Below, piece by piece: positions 36,053 through 49,500 of a stretch of 64,000 bases of DNA. The DNA comes from Mya arenaria (taxonomy: Eukaryota; Mollusca; Bivalvia; Myida; Myidae). The DNA is taken from contig NC_069130.1 of the NCBI RefSeq assembly GCF_026914265.1, forward strand, positions 12,141,700-12,205,699. Reading direction: 5' to 3'. Position 1 is the first letter of the stretch; each line of letters opens with the position of its first letter. Both the position numbers and the translations under genes were made by a program. Below the pieces are notes generated by a model, which did no database searches, was not told where the DNA came from, and was given only the letters and a program-made list of their open reading frames with translations.

Positions 36053-37469
36053 CTGTCATCTAGCTATTACTTAAACAATATTCTGCAATAGGGAAACATT
36101 TCAAATGTACCGTTAACGGCGTTGAAATGCTGTAGCGACAAGCGTGATTTTAGTCTATTGCAATTATGTTCACATGCAATATATTTTGAGTGACCCCAAA
36201 ATGTATACGACAAGTGACTGTCATTTCCTAAGAATAGGTAACGTAATTTTATATTTGTTTGAATAAAATGGAATAGTTTAATTACAGGGACGGATAAACC
36301 TATGTGTATTAGGATAAATGAACATTGCTTTCATCTCGAAAGTTTATTGCTAGTGTAATTTTTAGTAAATAAATTGAAACGTGAAATTTAATATCAACTC
36401 TTTTTCATGATCTGCGTTATTATCTATAATTATCTATTCCACTCGGTTCCTCGCCAAGATTATATTAAGATTATTTGGCCTGCTTTCAAACTTCGTTGCA
36501 ATCTAATGAACGTTTTTAAATCAAGTGCTCTTTCAGTTCGCACTATTTTCAACCGTATAACATCATACGTCCCAGTTTGTACCTCCGGCGCATTAATTCT
36601 TTTAACATGTCATGTCAAAACGTAGATTTGACAATTCCTGATTTCGATGTGTGGTACTTAAGCATGTCCGGTCTACAGCTTAAAAAAACGGAAAACAATA
36701 CGACCTCTGCAGAGGCTAAACCCCCCTCCCCTCCCTAGTCGGCCGGGAAACGCCAGACAATTTATATATTAACTGTGGCCATATTGTTAATATTTTGATG
36801 GATTGTATTGCATTTTCTTTTCTCGAGTCATAAAGACTTTCAGCACATAATATTGAGTGGCAAATCATCTAGGAAAATGTATCATTACATCTTAACATGT
36901 TGGGACCAATTGTTGGGATTTTATTTTAACAACATGTGACCGTAACGTAAATCTTTTTTGTAATCCTCGACAACAATTATCTAGATTGTAAAATAAAATA
37001 TCTTTTTATTCTAAATGCGTTTGAATAATTCATGAATTAAATAAATATGACTATGTAGTGGTACTCATGTATTTTATTGTTTATGTATTTTGCGTGTCGC
37101 AAAGTTTACACCCGAATTTTTTGGTGGGTGCAATGGTTATGATATTAACATATTTATTTATTAAACCCCGCTTCAAAAAGTGCAACGGGTGCAATATGTA
37201 ACAAGATGGACTACACTTGTTGGACTAATTAAATGTTTCGTCTAAAATTAATATAATAATAATTTCGTTTGCACATGCTATAAGATCGTGCTAATTGATC
37301 GATGGGTCTGTAATATGTATTCGCGAATCATGCAAGCTAAATTAATCTGATAATTTAAATTTTCAAACTTGTCATTGTCTTTAGTTGACTATTATACATC
37401 AAATTGTTACACCATATAGGAAATAGGCATGTCACCCGCCCGTCATGTTTTTGTCCAGTCCATATCTTT

Positions 37470-37700
37470 CTCAGTCATGGTCATATTTTGAAATTATTTG
37501 GCAGAAGTTACCACCATAGCATACATATGTGTCACGCACAAGACCCGTGTCAAGGTCTATGTCACAGCAACCTTCTAAACTTAGTTTGTCTTGCGGTATA
37601 TGCCTAACAGCTAATAGTTGGTGTCCATTCTATATGGCACACCATGTAGCGACCGCCATAGCATGAGAATGTGTCGCACGAAAGACCCGTGTTCCTACCT
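37470..37700 (+). repeat. Diverged internal repeat
   Basis: Two related stretches, at about 37512-37560 and 37650-37695, share 'ccatagcat', 'atgtgtc.cgca' and 'agacccgtgt'. Probably a fragment of an interspersed repeat of unknown family. Confidence 0.5.
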
Positions 37701-38344
37701 TAAAGCTTAGAGACAGATTCCCCATAAAAGGGCAATGCCGGCGCTCTGTGAATTATACATAAAGTTCAATGATGTAAGTACCAAATGGTATATTAACAGA
37801 TTTTTATAAAACACAAAACAAAAACTTTAGGATGGGATTGCAGTTTTATTGCCGGCGCATGCTTCATCATAAAGCAAACAGTGTTCTTCCAAATAATCAA
37901 AGCAGAAAATCATGCGTATATTAAATAATGTATTGTATTCTGGTTGAAAACAGAGATAAATTACAAGCTTAAGAATAGTTCTTAAAGCTACATTTATAAT
38001 TAAAGATTTAATTTGATGCTGAAGTGACAGCAGACTAAACTTTCAAAAGAGAGAAAAATATCAAAATGATTTTGCGCTGATAAAACCCGAAAAATATCAG
38101 CTTTATTTCACTGATTAAATTCCATAATCCACCAGAAAGCTTATTATAAAAAAAGATATGTTTAGAGACATATACATTTTTTCATTTAAGACGACAAACA
38201 GTAATTTCATCATCAACAAAAGGATAGGCTTTGAAAGTATTTCATTATCATATTGTAGGCTACCATTTAAACTGTATTTAAAGCATGAGAATGAAAAATA
38301 TAAAAATAAATGATGTTCTACATGAAAATGTCAAAGGCACACAG

Positions 38345-38945
38345 AATTGCAGTGTAGGATGTACAATAAATATTACCCCATGGTGTAGTTAGTGCAAAAT
38401 AATTATTATTACATGACATGATAAGTGTACAATAAATAAAATCACATGACATAGTAAATGTACAATAAATATCAACCCATGGCATAATAAGAGAACAATG
38501 AATATAAGCCCATGGCATTATGAGTGAATGAGGAATCTAATGACATGACATAACTAGTGTACAATGAATATAATCCCATGTTGTTATGAGTGAACAATGA
38601 ATAAAATTCCATGGCATTATTAGTGTACAATTAATATAAACCCAGGGCCAAATTTGTGTACAATAAATAGAAGCCCATGGCATAATTTAGTGTACAATAA
38701 TAATAATCCCATGGCATAATAAGTGTACAATGAAAATAAGCCCATGGCATTATAAGTGTACAATGAAAATAACCCCATGGCATTATAAGTGTACAATGAA
38801 GATAAACCCATGGTATAATGAGTGTACAATAATAATAATCCCATGGAATAATGAGTGAACAATGAATATTATCCCCATGGCATTATAAGTGTACAATGAA
38901 AATAAGCCCATGGAATAATGAGTGAACATGAATACAACTCTGTGG
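38345..38945 (+). repeat. 33-bp minisatellite, ~18 imperfect copies
   Basis: Unit starts CCCATGGCATTATAAGTGTA and continues CAATGAAAATAAG. The minus strand has an 11-residue period (MGLFSLYTYNA). Copies in the centre are nearly identical and the edges are decayed, as expected for unequal exchange. It lies about 1.6 kb beyond the 3' end of SLC12A9 copy 2. Confidence 0.9.
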
Positions 38946-39316
38946 CATATATACATTTCAAAATAAACATGCATATTCGCTCTTCTTAACAAAACTTTCA
39001 TCAATTAAATCTTTACATATACAGAGAACATCTGACAAGGTAATTTATGGCAACAAGAAAGACTAACTGACAAAATACAACAATCACTGAATTACACAGA
39101 CACCATCAGTTTTCATAGGACACATAAATCATACAGAAATTATGAATATTTAAACATTATCCATTAATCAATGCAATAGACCCACAAGTGCAAATATTAT
39201 ATTATTATGTAAAACAAACAAGTATACAGGAAAAAGTATGGAAATCTTGTAGCCACTTTAATCTCCTTTGTCCAATCTTATAATGTTTTACAACTTTGAG
39301 TATTTTATCATGGCAA

Positions 39317-39480
39317 TACAGTCAAACCCTGTTGACTCGAACTCGCTTGGCTCGAAATGGATGTAAAGGATTTATTTTTTTAATATGGAAGGTTAGCATT
39401 CCAGCTTGGTTTGAATTCCCCGAGGCTCGAGGTATTTTCCGCTGGTCCCTAGGACTTCAAGCCAATGGGGTTCGCCTGTA
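39317..39480. mobile_element. MITE with TACAGTC.AAACCC termini
   Basis: Left end TACAGTCAAACCCTG, right end GGGGTTCGCCTGTA, with repeated GGCTCGA inside. TA at the borders fits a pogo/Tc1-mariner-type target. Related copies lie at 44018 and 63529. Confidence 0.65.
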
Positions 39481-39825
39481 TGTTAAATTACCAAGACAAA
39501 ATTACAGCAGTCATTGGACTTTTGATTCAACAAGCCAGAATTCTTATTCCGGCACATGCCATAATGTATGTTCTCGTGTCCCATAAAATATATTGATTTA
39601 GCTTTATGTTGGCGCTTTTTTAACTGTGGAATTTGTGGCCACGTAGCTGTTAATAAGAAAAAAATCAAAGGCTTATATTTGTTCATCTGTATTCATATCA
39701 TATGCTTTTTTTATTTGATTATTCAAGTCAAATGTGTTCAACAACATATAAATTATTTAAAAAAAAGAATATTTCCATCAACCTTAATGTATAGTGTCGG
39801 CCTTTAAACACTCCCACAAGGTAGG

Positions 39826-40195
39826 CAGGGGCGTAGCTTTGCCTATTAAAAAGTATAGGCCCACTTGGTAGGGGGGTTTGGGGGACCTCCCCCGGGATTT
39901 GTTTTTACTCCAGATCGAATATGGTGCGTTTTAGCTTATATCTGGAGTAAAATTATAATGCACTTCACTAAACTTTATTGTTGTCTTGCTTATGATGTAC
40001 AATAACAGGACTGAAATACAAAACTTATTAGAAAAAACATGCTTAGTTAACATGTAGTGTTCACTTGAATGTTAATTAAGCTGTCACCCCTTACCTTTCA
40101 GTTATTATTGCAGATTTGGACGTTTTGTATTTTTCATTTTTGGAAAAGAAGTGTAGGCCCGGGCCTACCGTGCCTATTGGAGCTACGCCGATGGT
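39826..40195. mobile_element. MITE with GGGGCGTAGCT termini
   Basis: Left end CAGGGGCGTAGCTTTGCCTA is mirrored by the right end TGCCTATTGGAGCTACGCCG. The second pair inside, TATAGGCCCAC and TGTAGGCCCGGGCC, is also partly mirrored. Superfamily unresolved. Confidence 0.65.
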
Positions 40196-40263
40196 AGGAG
40201 CACATAATTTGAATGTATATAATTATTATCATCTAGACTAAATTTGATGAATAAAGAAAAAAG

Positions 40264-40288
40264 TGATATATATATATATATATATATA
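40264..40288 (+). repeat. (AT)n microsatellite
   Basis: Uninterrupted AT run near the 3' side of SLC12A9 copy 2. Confidence 0.95.
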
Positions 40289-40551
40289 GATACACATGTA
40301 TAAATAATTATTACACAAACCATAATTGCAAGAAAAATTGCTAGAAATTTGTTCATTAAATCAGAAGGCATTTCCACCAAACACACTGAATATTAATATC
40401 ATAGTAAAATAATTTTCTCATCTTACGGACCTCAAAAGAATTTACTCAAAGTTTGTTATCAATATCAACCGACATTTAGTGCCTTGGAACATCAAATCAA
40501 CTGAGATACGAAGTAAATTTTCTTAAATTGCAACTAGTCCCCTGCCTATCA

Positions 40552-43500
40552 TTAAAGCGTAGTCGATGTCACCGGATGTAAGCCATGTACAAACACTGTG
40601 GGTGGAAGATTGTCCGAAAGTCCATCCAACTGCGCGAGGTACCGCTCGTAATCAACGTTCTCTTCTGGAGGTCGCGGGAGGTACAAAAATGTCACGGCAG
40701 TTCTTTTTGAAAACGACACAATTGTTTTATTTATCGCTTGAAGAAAGTCTGTGGAAATGTGGTTATATTCTTGCATGCGACTTTCGGAATAATTGACACT
40801 GAGATCAAATTCCTTTGAAACCATGCTTTGAGCGATGGATTCCCATGAAACAACCTGGATTTTGGCATTAATTCGTAGCTGACGTAAATAGTTTTCTAGT
40901 TTGTGCTCTTTGTTCGTCGCATTTTCGGAGTGTGCGTTGACAAATAGGAAAACTCTAAGGCGTGCTTTAGATTTCCAGCCAGGGACCATGTTGATGATGC
41001 AAGCAAGCTGAAGTAGGAAGAGACATGTGTTGTCAAAATAACTTGCAGTTTCTGGTCGGAAGAAGTTCACAGGCCAAACATCAATAAACAAAGTCCCCTT
41101 TGTTGCTTTAATGGATTCTTTATCAAGCTGATGGAAATGACGACAAAGCATCACGTTCTTGTGCATTTTCAGTGAATCAGCAATCATCTTCACATACTCT
41201 GTACCAGCCAAGTCTTTATCGCCATTTCTTGTCCCTCTAAAATTCTCCCCGACATCTAATGGCTGCCCTGTATGTGAAACCGTTCCGAAAAAGCGCTTTC
41301 TTCGATAATGGAACTTGGCCAATGCGTCCTCTGGCGTGTGATTATCGTAAAATCCCAGACACACAGTATTTGTCTTTAAGCCTCCAATCCCTGCAGAGCG
41401 TATCAAATTATGAAGCCCGTCGCATATCGTCCGAGCAAGGGTCAGTTCAACGAAGGCCTTAATCTGTAGTCGATCCACTAACTTCATCCACCGGAGGTTT
41501 TCCTCATACAATGGGTCGTTTTCTTTGAAGTCGTCAAGGTGACCTTTACGTACATGCCCTATGACGTATAAACCACCCTTCTTGATATCGTTGATAAAGT
41601 CAATGAGTTCTGGAGATTGTTTGGGTCTCGAGACCATCAGAAGAATCTGTGGACGCCAGTACTTGACATGGGACTTTCTGATGTCCAACATCAGTAGGTA
41701 TTTTCGTACCTTAAGAAAATTAAAACATACGTATTGTTATATTGTCTTCAATGATAGTTTTTATTCCATCAAGCTATTTAATGTAAGTTCTCAAACATAA
41801 GTTTTAGTTAAGAGCCAAACTAGGTTAAACTCCAACAGATTTAACCAGGCTTTTCTTAAGATTTTCAGCTGGTGATTCTGTGTTCCATATGTTTATCAAA
41901 TCAGGGTCATTATATGGGCTACCAGTATTTGGGTTTGACTGCAATAATGTTAATTTTGGGGGTCCTTGGGACACATATTTTATTCAAAATGAGAGTTCCT
42001 AGCTTTAATTTCGAGTCAAAGACTCAGCTTTACTGCATCTCTGTATTTAAATCATAACAGACACTACTTTATCCGGTCATTGCTGAATGTAAAAATAGTG
42101 TTGAAAAAAATAATACTGAAATGATTAACCCTTAAGAGCTTACCTGGTGAAAAATCAAGGCCTGACTTATAGATCCCCACTCGCTCGGTACAGATCGAAG
42201 ATGGAGAACTATGATCAACACTAGCATGATGATGATTGCCACGGACGTGTAGATAGATGATATAAGGAAACACATCACCATACAACCAAGCAAGCCCAAC
42301 AAGGAAGTATGCCAGCTGAAGTACTTAAACGTTGGCCTGAAATTATAATTGTGGACAGTTTAAGTGGTATGTAACCTTCAATGAAGTCTAATGGTGTTAC
42401 CTAAAGAGTGTTGTGTTTGGAAACTAACAAGAAGGGAAGTATGCCAGGAAAAATACTTTGGCCTGAATATGACAAATAATTGTGGAAAATTTTATTGGTG
42501 CGTAACCTTCAATGAAGTCTAATGGTGTTACCTAAAGAGTGTTGTGTTTGGAACATAACAAAAAGGGAAGTATGCCAGGAAAAATACTTTGGCCTGAATA
42601 TGACAAATAATTGTGGAAAATTTTATTGGTGTGTAACCTTCAATAAAATTTAGTAGTGTGTAACAAAGTTAGTGTTTTTCATGTTCTTGTTCTTGGAATG
42701 AAGTGATAAATGATAATTTTAACTAATCATATAAACATTCCTTTATATTGATAAACCCTAGATTATATCGTTTTTATTTATATACCATAGGAAATCATGA
42801 GATCCCAACATATTTGTCATACTGCTAAACAAACATTGCATGTTCAATTGTGACATTCAATTGTGACGTAAGTTTGGTTTGATGTGATAATCATGTCAAC
42901 AATACCAGATAGCTTTTATTGTTTTATACTGATTTGACTGGTTGTTCTTTACGGTTATTTTGTAATCTCTCATAAAAGGCTGCACTTTCTGGATACTAAA
43001 ATCACCAGCATGTCCAGCATGTGGACAACAATCTGTAAAAGTTGTGACAAACATTTGATGTGAAATATATTCGTGCTTTTTCTTATTTAGAATGACTGGT
43101 GCTTCAAGAGTATTATGAACGTAAGTTTTAAGGGAAATATGTACAGATGGATCTTATCCAATTAAACTCATTTCCACCTAACCTGAAGTTTGGTGCCGAG
43201 GCGAGATCCAGGGCCGCACACGCGAGATTGGTCGAGGCGTACGAGAGCAGGAAGAACACTGTGGTTGGCGGGGCTATTGCGTTCAAGGAACCAACCAATA
43301 ATACCAGCTGAAGTATAAATTTTATCGCATTATTTAACAAGAGAACAGCAAGTGAACAATATCAGCTGAAATATGAATGATAATATATTTGAGAATATAC
43401 TGGTTACTCTCAACATTTCTGTTTTAATGGCTCTAAATAAAACAAGTAATTCAAGTAGTTACTGCATCTACTGGTATTACATACATGTCATTGAAACCAC

Positions 43501-46500
43501 AAAGTGGAACATGCCAGTTATGTATACTTCATACATGTCATAGTTCTATAGACCTTCCAAGGGGATTGTGCTCCAAAAACCAGGGGGCCATTTTAATAAA
43601 GATCTTATCTGTAAATTGAAATTATTTTAGTACCATAGTTTGATTATTTTGCTTCAAATTTGAGTGAAATGAGCTTTAACCATCATTAGAAATGAAATAA
43701 GATGGGAGGAAAAAATAAGAACAATATGATGTATTGCCATTTGTGTCGTTTATACCGATTTAAGGTAATTGAAATTACGACTAAAATTCTTCATTGAAAC
43801 GGCCCCCAGGAGATTTTGACATCAGCCCTGGGGCCAGGGGCCATATTCAATAACCAACTTAGATTGAACTTAAGTTTAAGATTATAATTTAAGTATTTTG
43901 ATTGACTTGTATATTTAGCTGACCAATAGGCTGAACGGAATTACTGATAAATGTCAAGGATAAGGATAAGATAAATATTAAATACTGGCCCAGGGGGGCT
44001 TGCTCATTGATTTAATGTACAGTCGAACCCCATTTGCTTTAACTCCCAGGGACAGGCGAAAATAAGTCGAGCCAACAAGTTTCGACTGTAGTTTATACAC
44101 ACAATAAATCTAAAATCTAATTAAGTTTCAGAGTATGTAGGGCATTACCATTAACATGATGCATAAATTCTACCCTGTGATAAAATTTGCATAAATTATT
44201 AACTATTTCATTATTCATTTAAAATTCCACAGGATGTTCATCCCCCGATGGGAGACTGTGGGATGGATCAACTATCTGAGGGATTGCCCCCCACGCCGGA
44301 GGATATGCCATGTATGATACCTTCAAGCTCAAATAACTGTGTTCTCAAATAAAACTAACACTTTATCCAACATACATACTAACCTGAACAAGGAACCAAG
44401 AAATCAGCACAGCCCCATATGGGTTACCTCCTCTGGTAGTTTTTGTGGCTGGGTTTAACACAATTCCTGGAAATAGAAAAGGTCATAAATTGGTACCGTT
44501 TTTCGCATTTGTGCTTGAAATGAATTAAACCACCCACGTGACAGTCCTTCGTGTCCCCATTGAGCAATGATAATCTTATTTGGCCAAAATAAGGTTCCTT
44601 TGGACCGCTAAGAATCCATATAATTGATAAATGCATTCTTTTTCAGAATTAAATATCATCAAAACCCTTCTCTACAAACAGCTGGTCATAAGGCAGGGCC
44701 TCTAATATTCTTGAGGCCCCAAAAAAGGTTGTGTTTTACTGCCAAGAATTCAATTTGATAATTAGCTCCTTTTTAAAATAAGATCCCATCAAAACCCTTC
44801 TCACCAAACAAACAGTCATAGAGTAGGGCCTCCAATATTCTTGAGGCCCCAATAAGGTTCCTTTAGACCGCCAAGAACCCAATTTGATAGTTAAGCTCTT
44901 TTTAAAAGTTAAATATCACCGAAGCCATTCTCACCAAACAGCCGATCATTAGCCAGGGCCTCCAATATCCTTGAGGCCCCGATGAGGTTCCCTAGAGCTG
45001 CAGAGAGGGTTGTGGCAAATATTCCAATCAAGACAAAGCCACTCCACCAGTTGATATCCTGGAGAAACAGGTAGTTGTTGATCAAAAGGTCCCTGCAATA
45101 GAGAAATAATAGTATAGTATAAGTACACTGTTAGACTTGTTGAGGATGGACTAATGTAAATTGCTCAAATTGTTATTAATATTTGAAATGTTTCACAAAC
45201 AGATCAGGTTGTAAATTTAAGACATAGCGAACATTAAATTAGTGATGTTTATAAAATGGCGCTCCAATTTAACCAACACCAAAAAATCACAAAAAGGACC
45301 AAACAAAATAAAATCAATCAACAGTACTTAACATGGCTTTGACTGTCATAAAATAAACAAGCAAGGCTAGTGAATTTTTTGAAAAAAAAAAGGTCAAAGC
45401 AAAAAAGACATACGAGTCTCACAAAGAGACACAGAATGCAAAAAGACACAGCCTTCTTGAATTAAATATGGTTATCAATAATTGTATATATTGGACTGTA
45501 CATACCTGGAACAGGAGCCTCCGACAAGAATGACGAGTATAAAGTAGGTACAGAACGTGAAACATATGGCTGCCAGCGTTCCCTTCGGGATAGACTTGCT
45601 AGGGTCCTTCAGCTCACCTGAATTGAATTAATTTTCTATACACAATGAAAGCTCCTAGTTGGACGCCGACACACTGCCCTTGCTCTGAGCTAGCGCAGCC
45701 GGTAATCATTTTGCCTTTGTTTTGCTTCCTAAGTAGGGATTGCGGGTTCAAATCCCATTGAGGGTTTTTATGAGTTTGTTAACAAGAGCTGTTAACAGCG
45801 TGCTCGACTATATGCCTCTTTGTCTTAGAAATGAATACAATAACACAGTAATATGTGAAAAAAGTAAACAAGAAACACTGCAATGCGACGAAACCACGCC
45901 TTCAATGATTGACAGAAGAACTTCAGCGTTCGTTGTGAAGGCAAGCAGTAAAGCCTCCTTATTCTTTGAAAATTCGAGCTAAAAATGTTGTCCAGTTCTA
46001 TGCAGATGAAAAGGCATTGCGAGGTTTATGTATAAATGAAAACAGTTCTTTGAGTTGGATTGTGGCTAAAGCTGATAGCTTTTAGTATCATCCTTGAGTC
46101 TGTTTGATGTGCAGAGTTGTTTGATATGCATGCTGTGCTAAGCTTATTCGCAAACAGTATTAAATACATATTATGTATTATAAGTCTGTTGTTCAAAATA
46201 GGGATGACTGACCACAGCTGCTGTTTGTTGAATGTTAAATGGTATGTGACATAAGCTCAACTTTGAATGCCCTCAGGGATCTATTATTACAGGTAATAGC
46301 TCATAATTATTTTATATCGCATGCCATCCCATATGGCAACAGATGGCATACATTTACAGCGAATATCATGGTATCACTATTTATTACCGTCCTGGAACTT
46401 GAAATTGAACACAAATTCTACCAATGCGCTTATAAAGATGTTTGAACCATCAAACATTTTGATTAAGGTTTTTGACCCACCAACCATTGTGGTATTTAAC

Positions 46501-49500
46501 CCATCTACAAATGTGTTAAAGGTGTTTGACCCATCTACCATTGTGTTTAAGGTATTTGACCATTCTACTATTGTGTTTAAGGTATTTGACCATTCTACCA
46601 TCGTACTTAACGTATTTGACCCACCTACCATTGTGCTTAAGGTATTTGACCCATCTACCATTGTGCTTAAGGTATTTGACCCATCTACCATTGTGCTTAA
46701 GGTATTTGATCCATCTACCATTGTGCTTAAGGTATTTGACCCACCTACCATTGTGCTTAAGGTATTTGACCCACCTACCATTGTGCTTAAGGTATTTGAC
46801 CCATCTACCATTGTGCTTAAGGTATTTGACCCATCTACCATTGTGCTTAAGATATTTGACCCACCTACCATTGTGTTTAAGTCATTTTATCATTCCATTG
46901 GCCATATTGTTTTATTTTACTTGGTGACCCCATATAATGTAGGTATCATTTCAATGGTGAATTGCTTGCTGATTTTTTATATTAAAATAATTGGCCAACA
47001 CCACGTCATAGACAAGTTATTGCGGCTTTAATTTTTGGTATTTACTTTAAGCGAAATCAAGCATATAATAACCAATTTTGCAATAGTTCAAGGTCAAGAA
47101 AGCTTGCTATATCATTTTCAGTACAATTTTTACATATTTATTCTCTAAGTTTTTTCTCTTTGTTTGTTTTCATCAATCGATAATTGCAAACTTTTGGAGC
47201 AAATGACCCACTTTTGACAATACTAAATTACCATTTAAATCCTACTTAAAACAAGCCCCTACCTGACATATTGGCCCCTACCTGGCCCCTACCTGATATA
47301 ATGGCCCCTACCTGACATATTGGCCCCGTTCATGATTCCAGTGACACTGCTAAACAGGATAGCAAAGACTGTTTCAAAGTTCATCACTTTTCCCGTGCTG
47401 TAATCCACTTGGAAAGACTCGATGTCCACTCCGGAGGCGTTCGTGTAACGCACTGGAAAAGAAGTATTCATACATTGAATTTACACGGACAGTATAATAT
47501 GGATAGGAACAAATGCACAACTTGCAAAAACAATAAGCCTGTTGTTTTAAATAGATTGCAAATACAAACATTGCCAATATAATAGGCCTGTTGTTTTAAA
47601 TAGATTGCAAATACACACATTGCCAATACAACAGGCCTGTTGTTTTTAATAGATTGCAAATACACACATTGCCATTACAATAGGCCTGTTGTTTTTAATA
47701 GATTGCAAATACACACCTTAGCAATATAATAGGCCTGTTGTTTTAAATAGATTGCAAATACACACATTGCAAATACAATAGGCTTGTTGTTTTTAATAGA
47801 TTAAAAATACACACCTTAGCAATACAACAGGCCTGTTGTTTTTAATAGATTGCAAATACACACATTGCAAATACAATAGGCCTGTTGTTTTTAATAGATT
47901 GCAAATACACACATTGCCAATACAATAGCACTTTTTACTTAAATATTTAAGCAACATGATTGTGTGCCAAGTTTGATGTAAATACCTCAAACATGTTGCA
48001 AATTTCAGGACAATAATTTTAGTATAAGGACCTTTATGACATGTTCACCAATACTAAGACAATTTCATCTATTACTTTTTAAATTATGTTTATGTTTTAA
48101 TGCAGCATACATTGTAATTGTCAACAGCACTCATAATAAGTTGATGTCAGTTGTCAGTAAATCATATGAGTATTATGTATTTAATATATAACTTCATAAT
48201 TCCACAATTTACAGACAGAAATAAATGGAAAAATAAATTACTGGCAATTTCTGCAATTGTATTTTCTGAAGAAGACAGTAAAAGTTTAATGCTTAGAAGT
48301 CTGTGTGTTTGTTTTAATTGATACACAACTCACAGAATGCGTTTTGGTGGAATGTTTTCGCCCTGAGTCCCGTGTAAGCAAACGTTAAGTTGGAAGAATT
48401 AAAGCGTGTGTTCTCCTTCGGAATTCCTATCTGCTCTTCTTTGTTTTCCGCAAACACACTGATGAACACAGACAGGGTGCACACTATCGTGATCTGAAAT
48501 ACAAAAGTGGAGACCAAAGTTCATTTGTGTTACGGTGGTTTTCAGTCAATCATGGGGCATGATTAGACTATCATTTAAGACAAACTTATGGCTGTTAACA
48601 ATAATATCCATAATGTCACTGGTAAATTTCAAGTGAATATCTAAAAACTTTTTTTTTTCTTTTTTGAAAAACAGATAAGGTTATAACAGGAGGGTGGTGG
48701 TGTTAGTAGTTTATACTCCGGGTCCCGGCATAAGCACATTGAAGGGTCCCAGAGTGACAGTTCAACCGCCGCACACCTATCCTGGGCGATTAACCAGTAC
48801 TAGGTGCCTTCACTTCTGCAAGGAACTGACAACTTCTGTACATGCCAGGGTCAGTGGTGCAGTGCAAATGGTCGTAGAAAGAATTTCATAACCAATCACA
48901 ACAGAAGTGACCTGGTCCGCCCGGGAATCGAACCCGGGTTGTCCAATTAACAGTCCAACCCTCTACCGACTGAGCTAACCGGGCGGACAACAGGAGGGTA
49001 ACACTGAGATGGCATTAAATATGTCACTCGAGTTCTAAAGCTTAACATTAAAATGTGGCAAGCATCTAGAACAAACTTTGAGGAGAACCTTTTGACATAA
49101 TGGTAAATTTGAAAAGGAATAAATGAAGTACGCTTACAATATAGGTCAATGTAAAAAAATCCTTTCATGCATTTTTATGTTAAACTCAGCTGACTTTGAT
49201 CGAAACAAAAAAGCATATGATTTGTGTACAGTTAAAAAAATATTAGCCTTTATTTATTTATTCCTTCCAATAAATAGCTACGTGGCCACAAAACAGGTTT
49301 AACAGCACTTAAATATTAGGAATATTTTTTTTTTTCGGTACATGAATCATATTTATTATGATCATTACAGTCAAATGAGTTAAACGTAATAATGCATTCA
49401 ATTAAAAAAATAAAATTTGCATCATCCTATATAATGCCTCAATGACCCAACGCCATTTGTCCAGGACTGGTCACATGGTGACCCCATATTTTTTCATATT

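Larger units (their letters stand above)
33957..38340. other. Intergenic between SLC12A9 copies, left part
   Basis: Holds the promoter side of copy 1. No further exon or RNA gene recognised. At 34930-35000 there is a palindromic 'tcgaatattcgaatatccga' stretch. Other repeats are listed separately. Confidence 0.55.

Noticed and set aside
46321-47031. 236-, 164- and 133-codon ORFs on both strands
   Set aside because: Products of the 30-bp minisatellite in intron 6 of SLC12A9 copy 2.
47374-47990. Short minus ORFs with repeated [12 protein letters not shown]-type peptides
   Set aside because: They come from the 49-bp minisatellite in intron 5.
48914-48988. Functional tRNA-Asn
   Set aside because: Anticodon stem is poorly paired, and the tRNA part is joined to a SINE body within one pair of target-site repeats.
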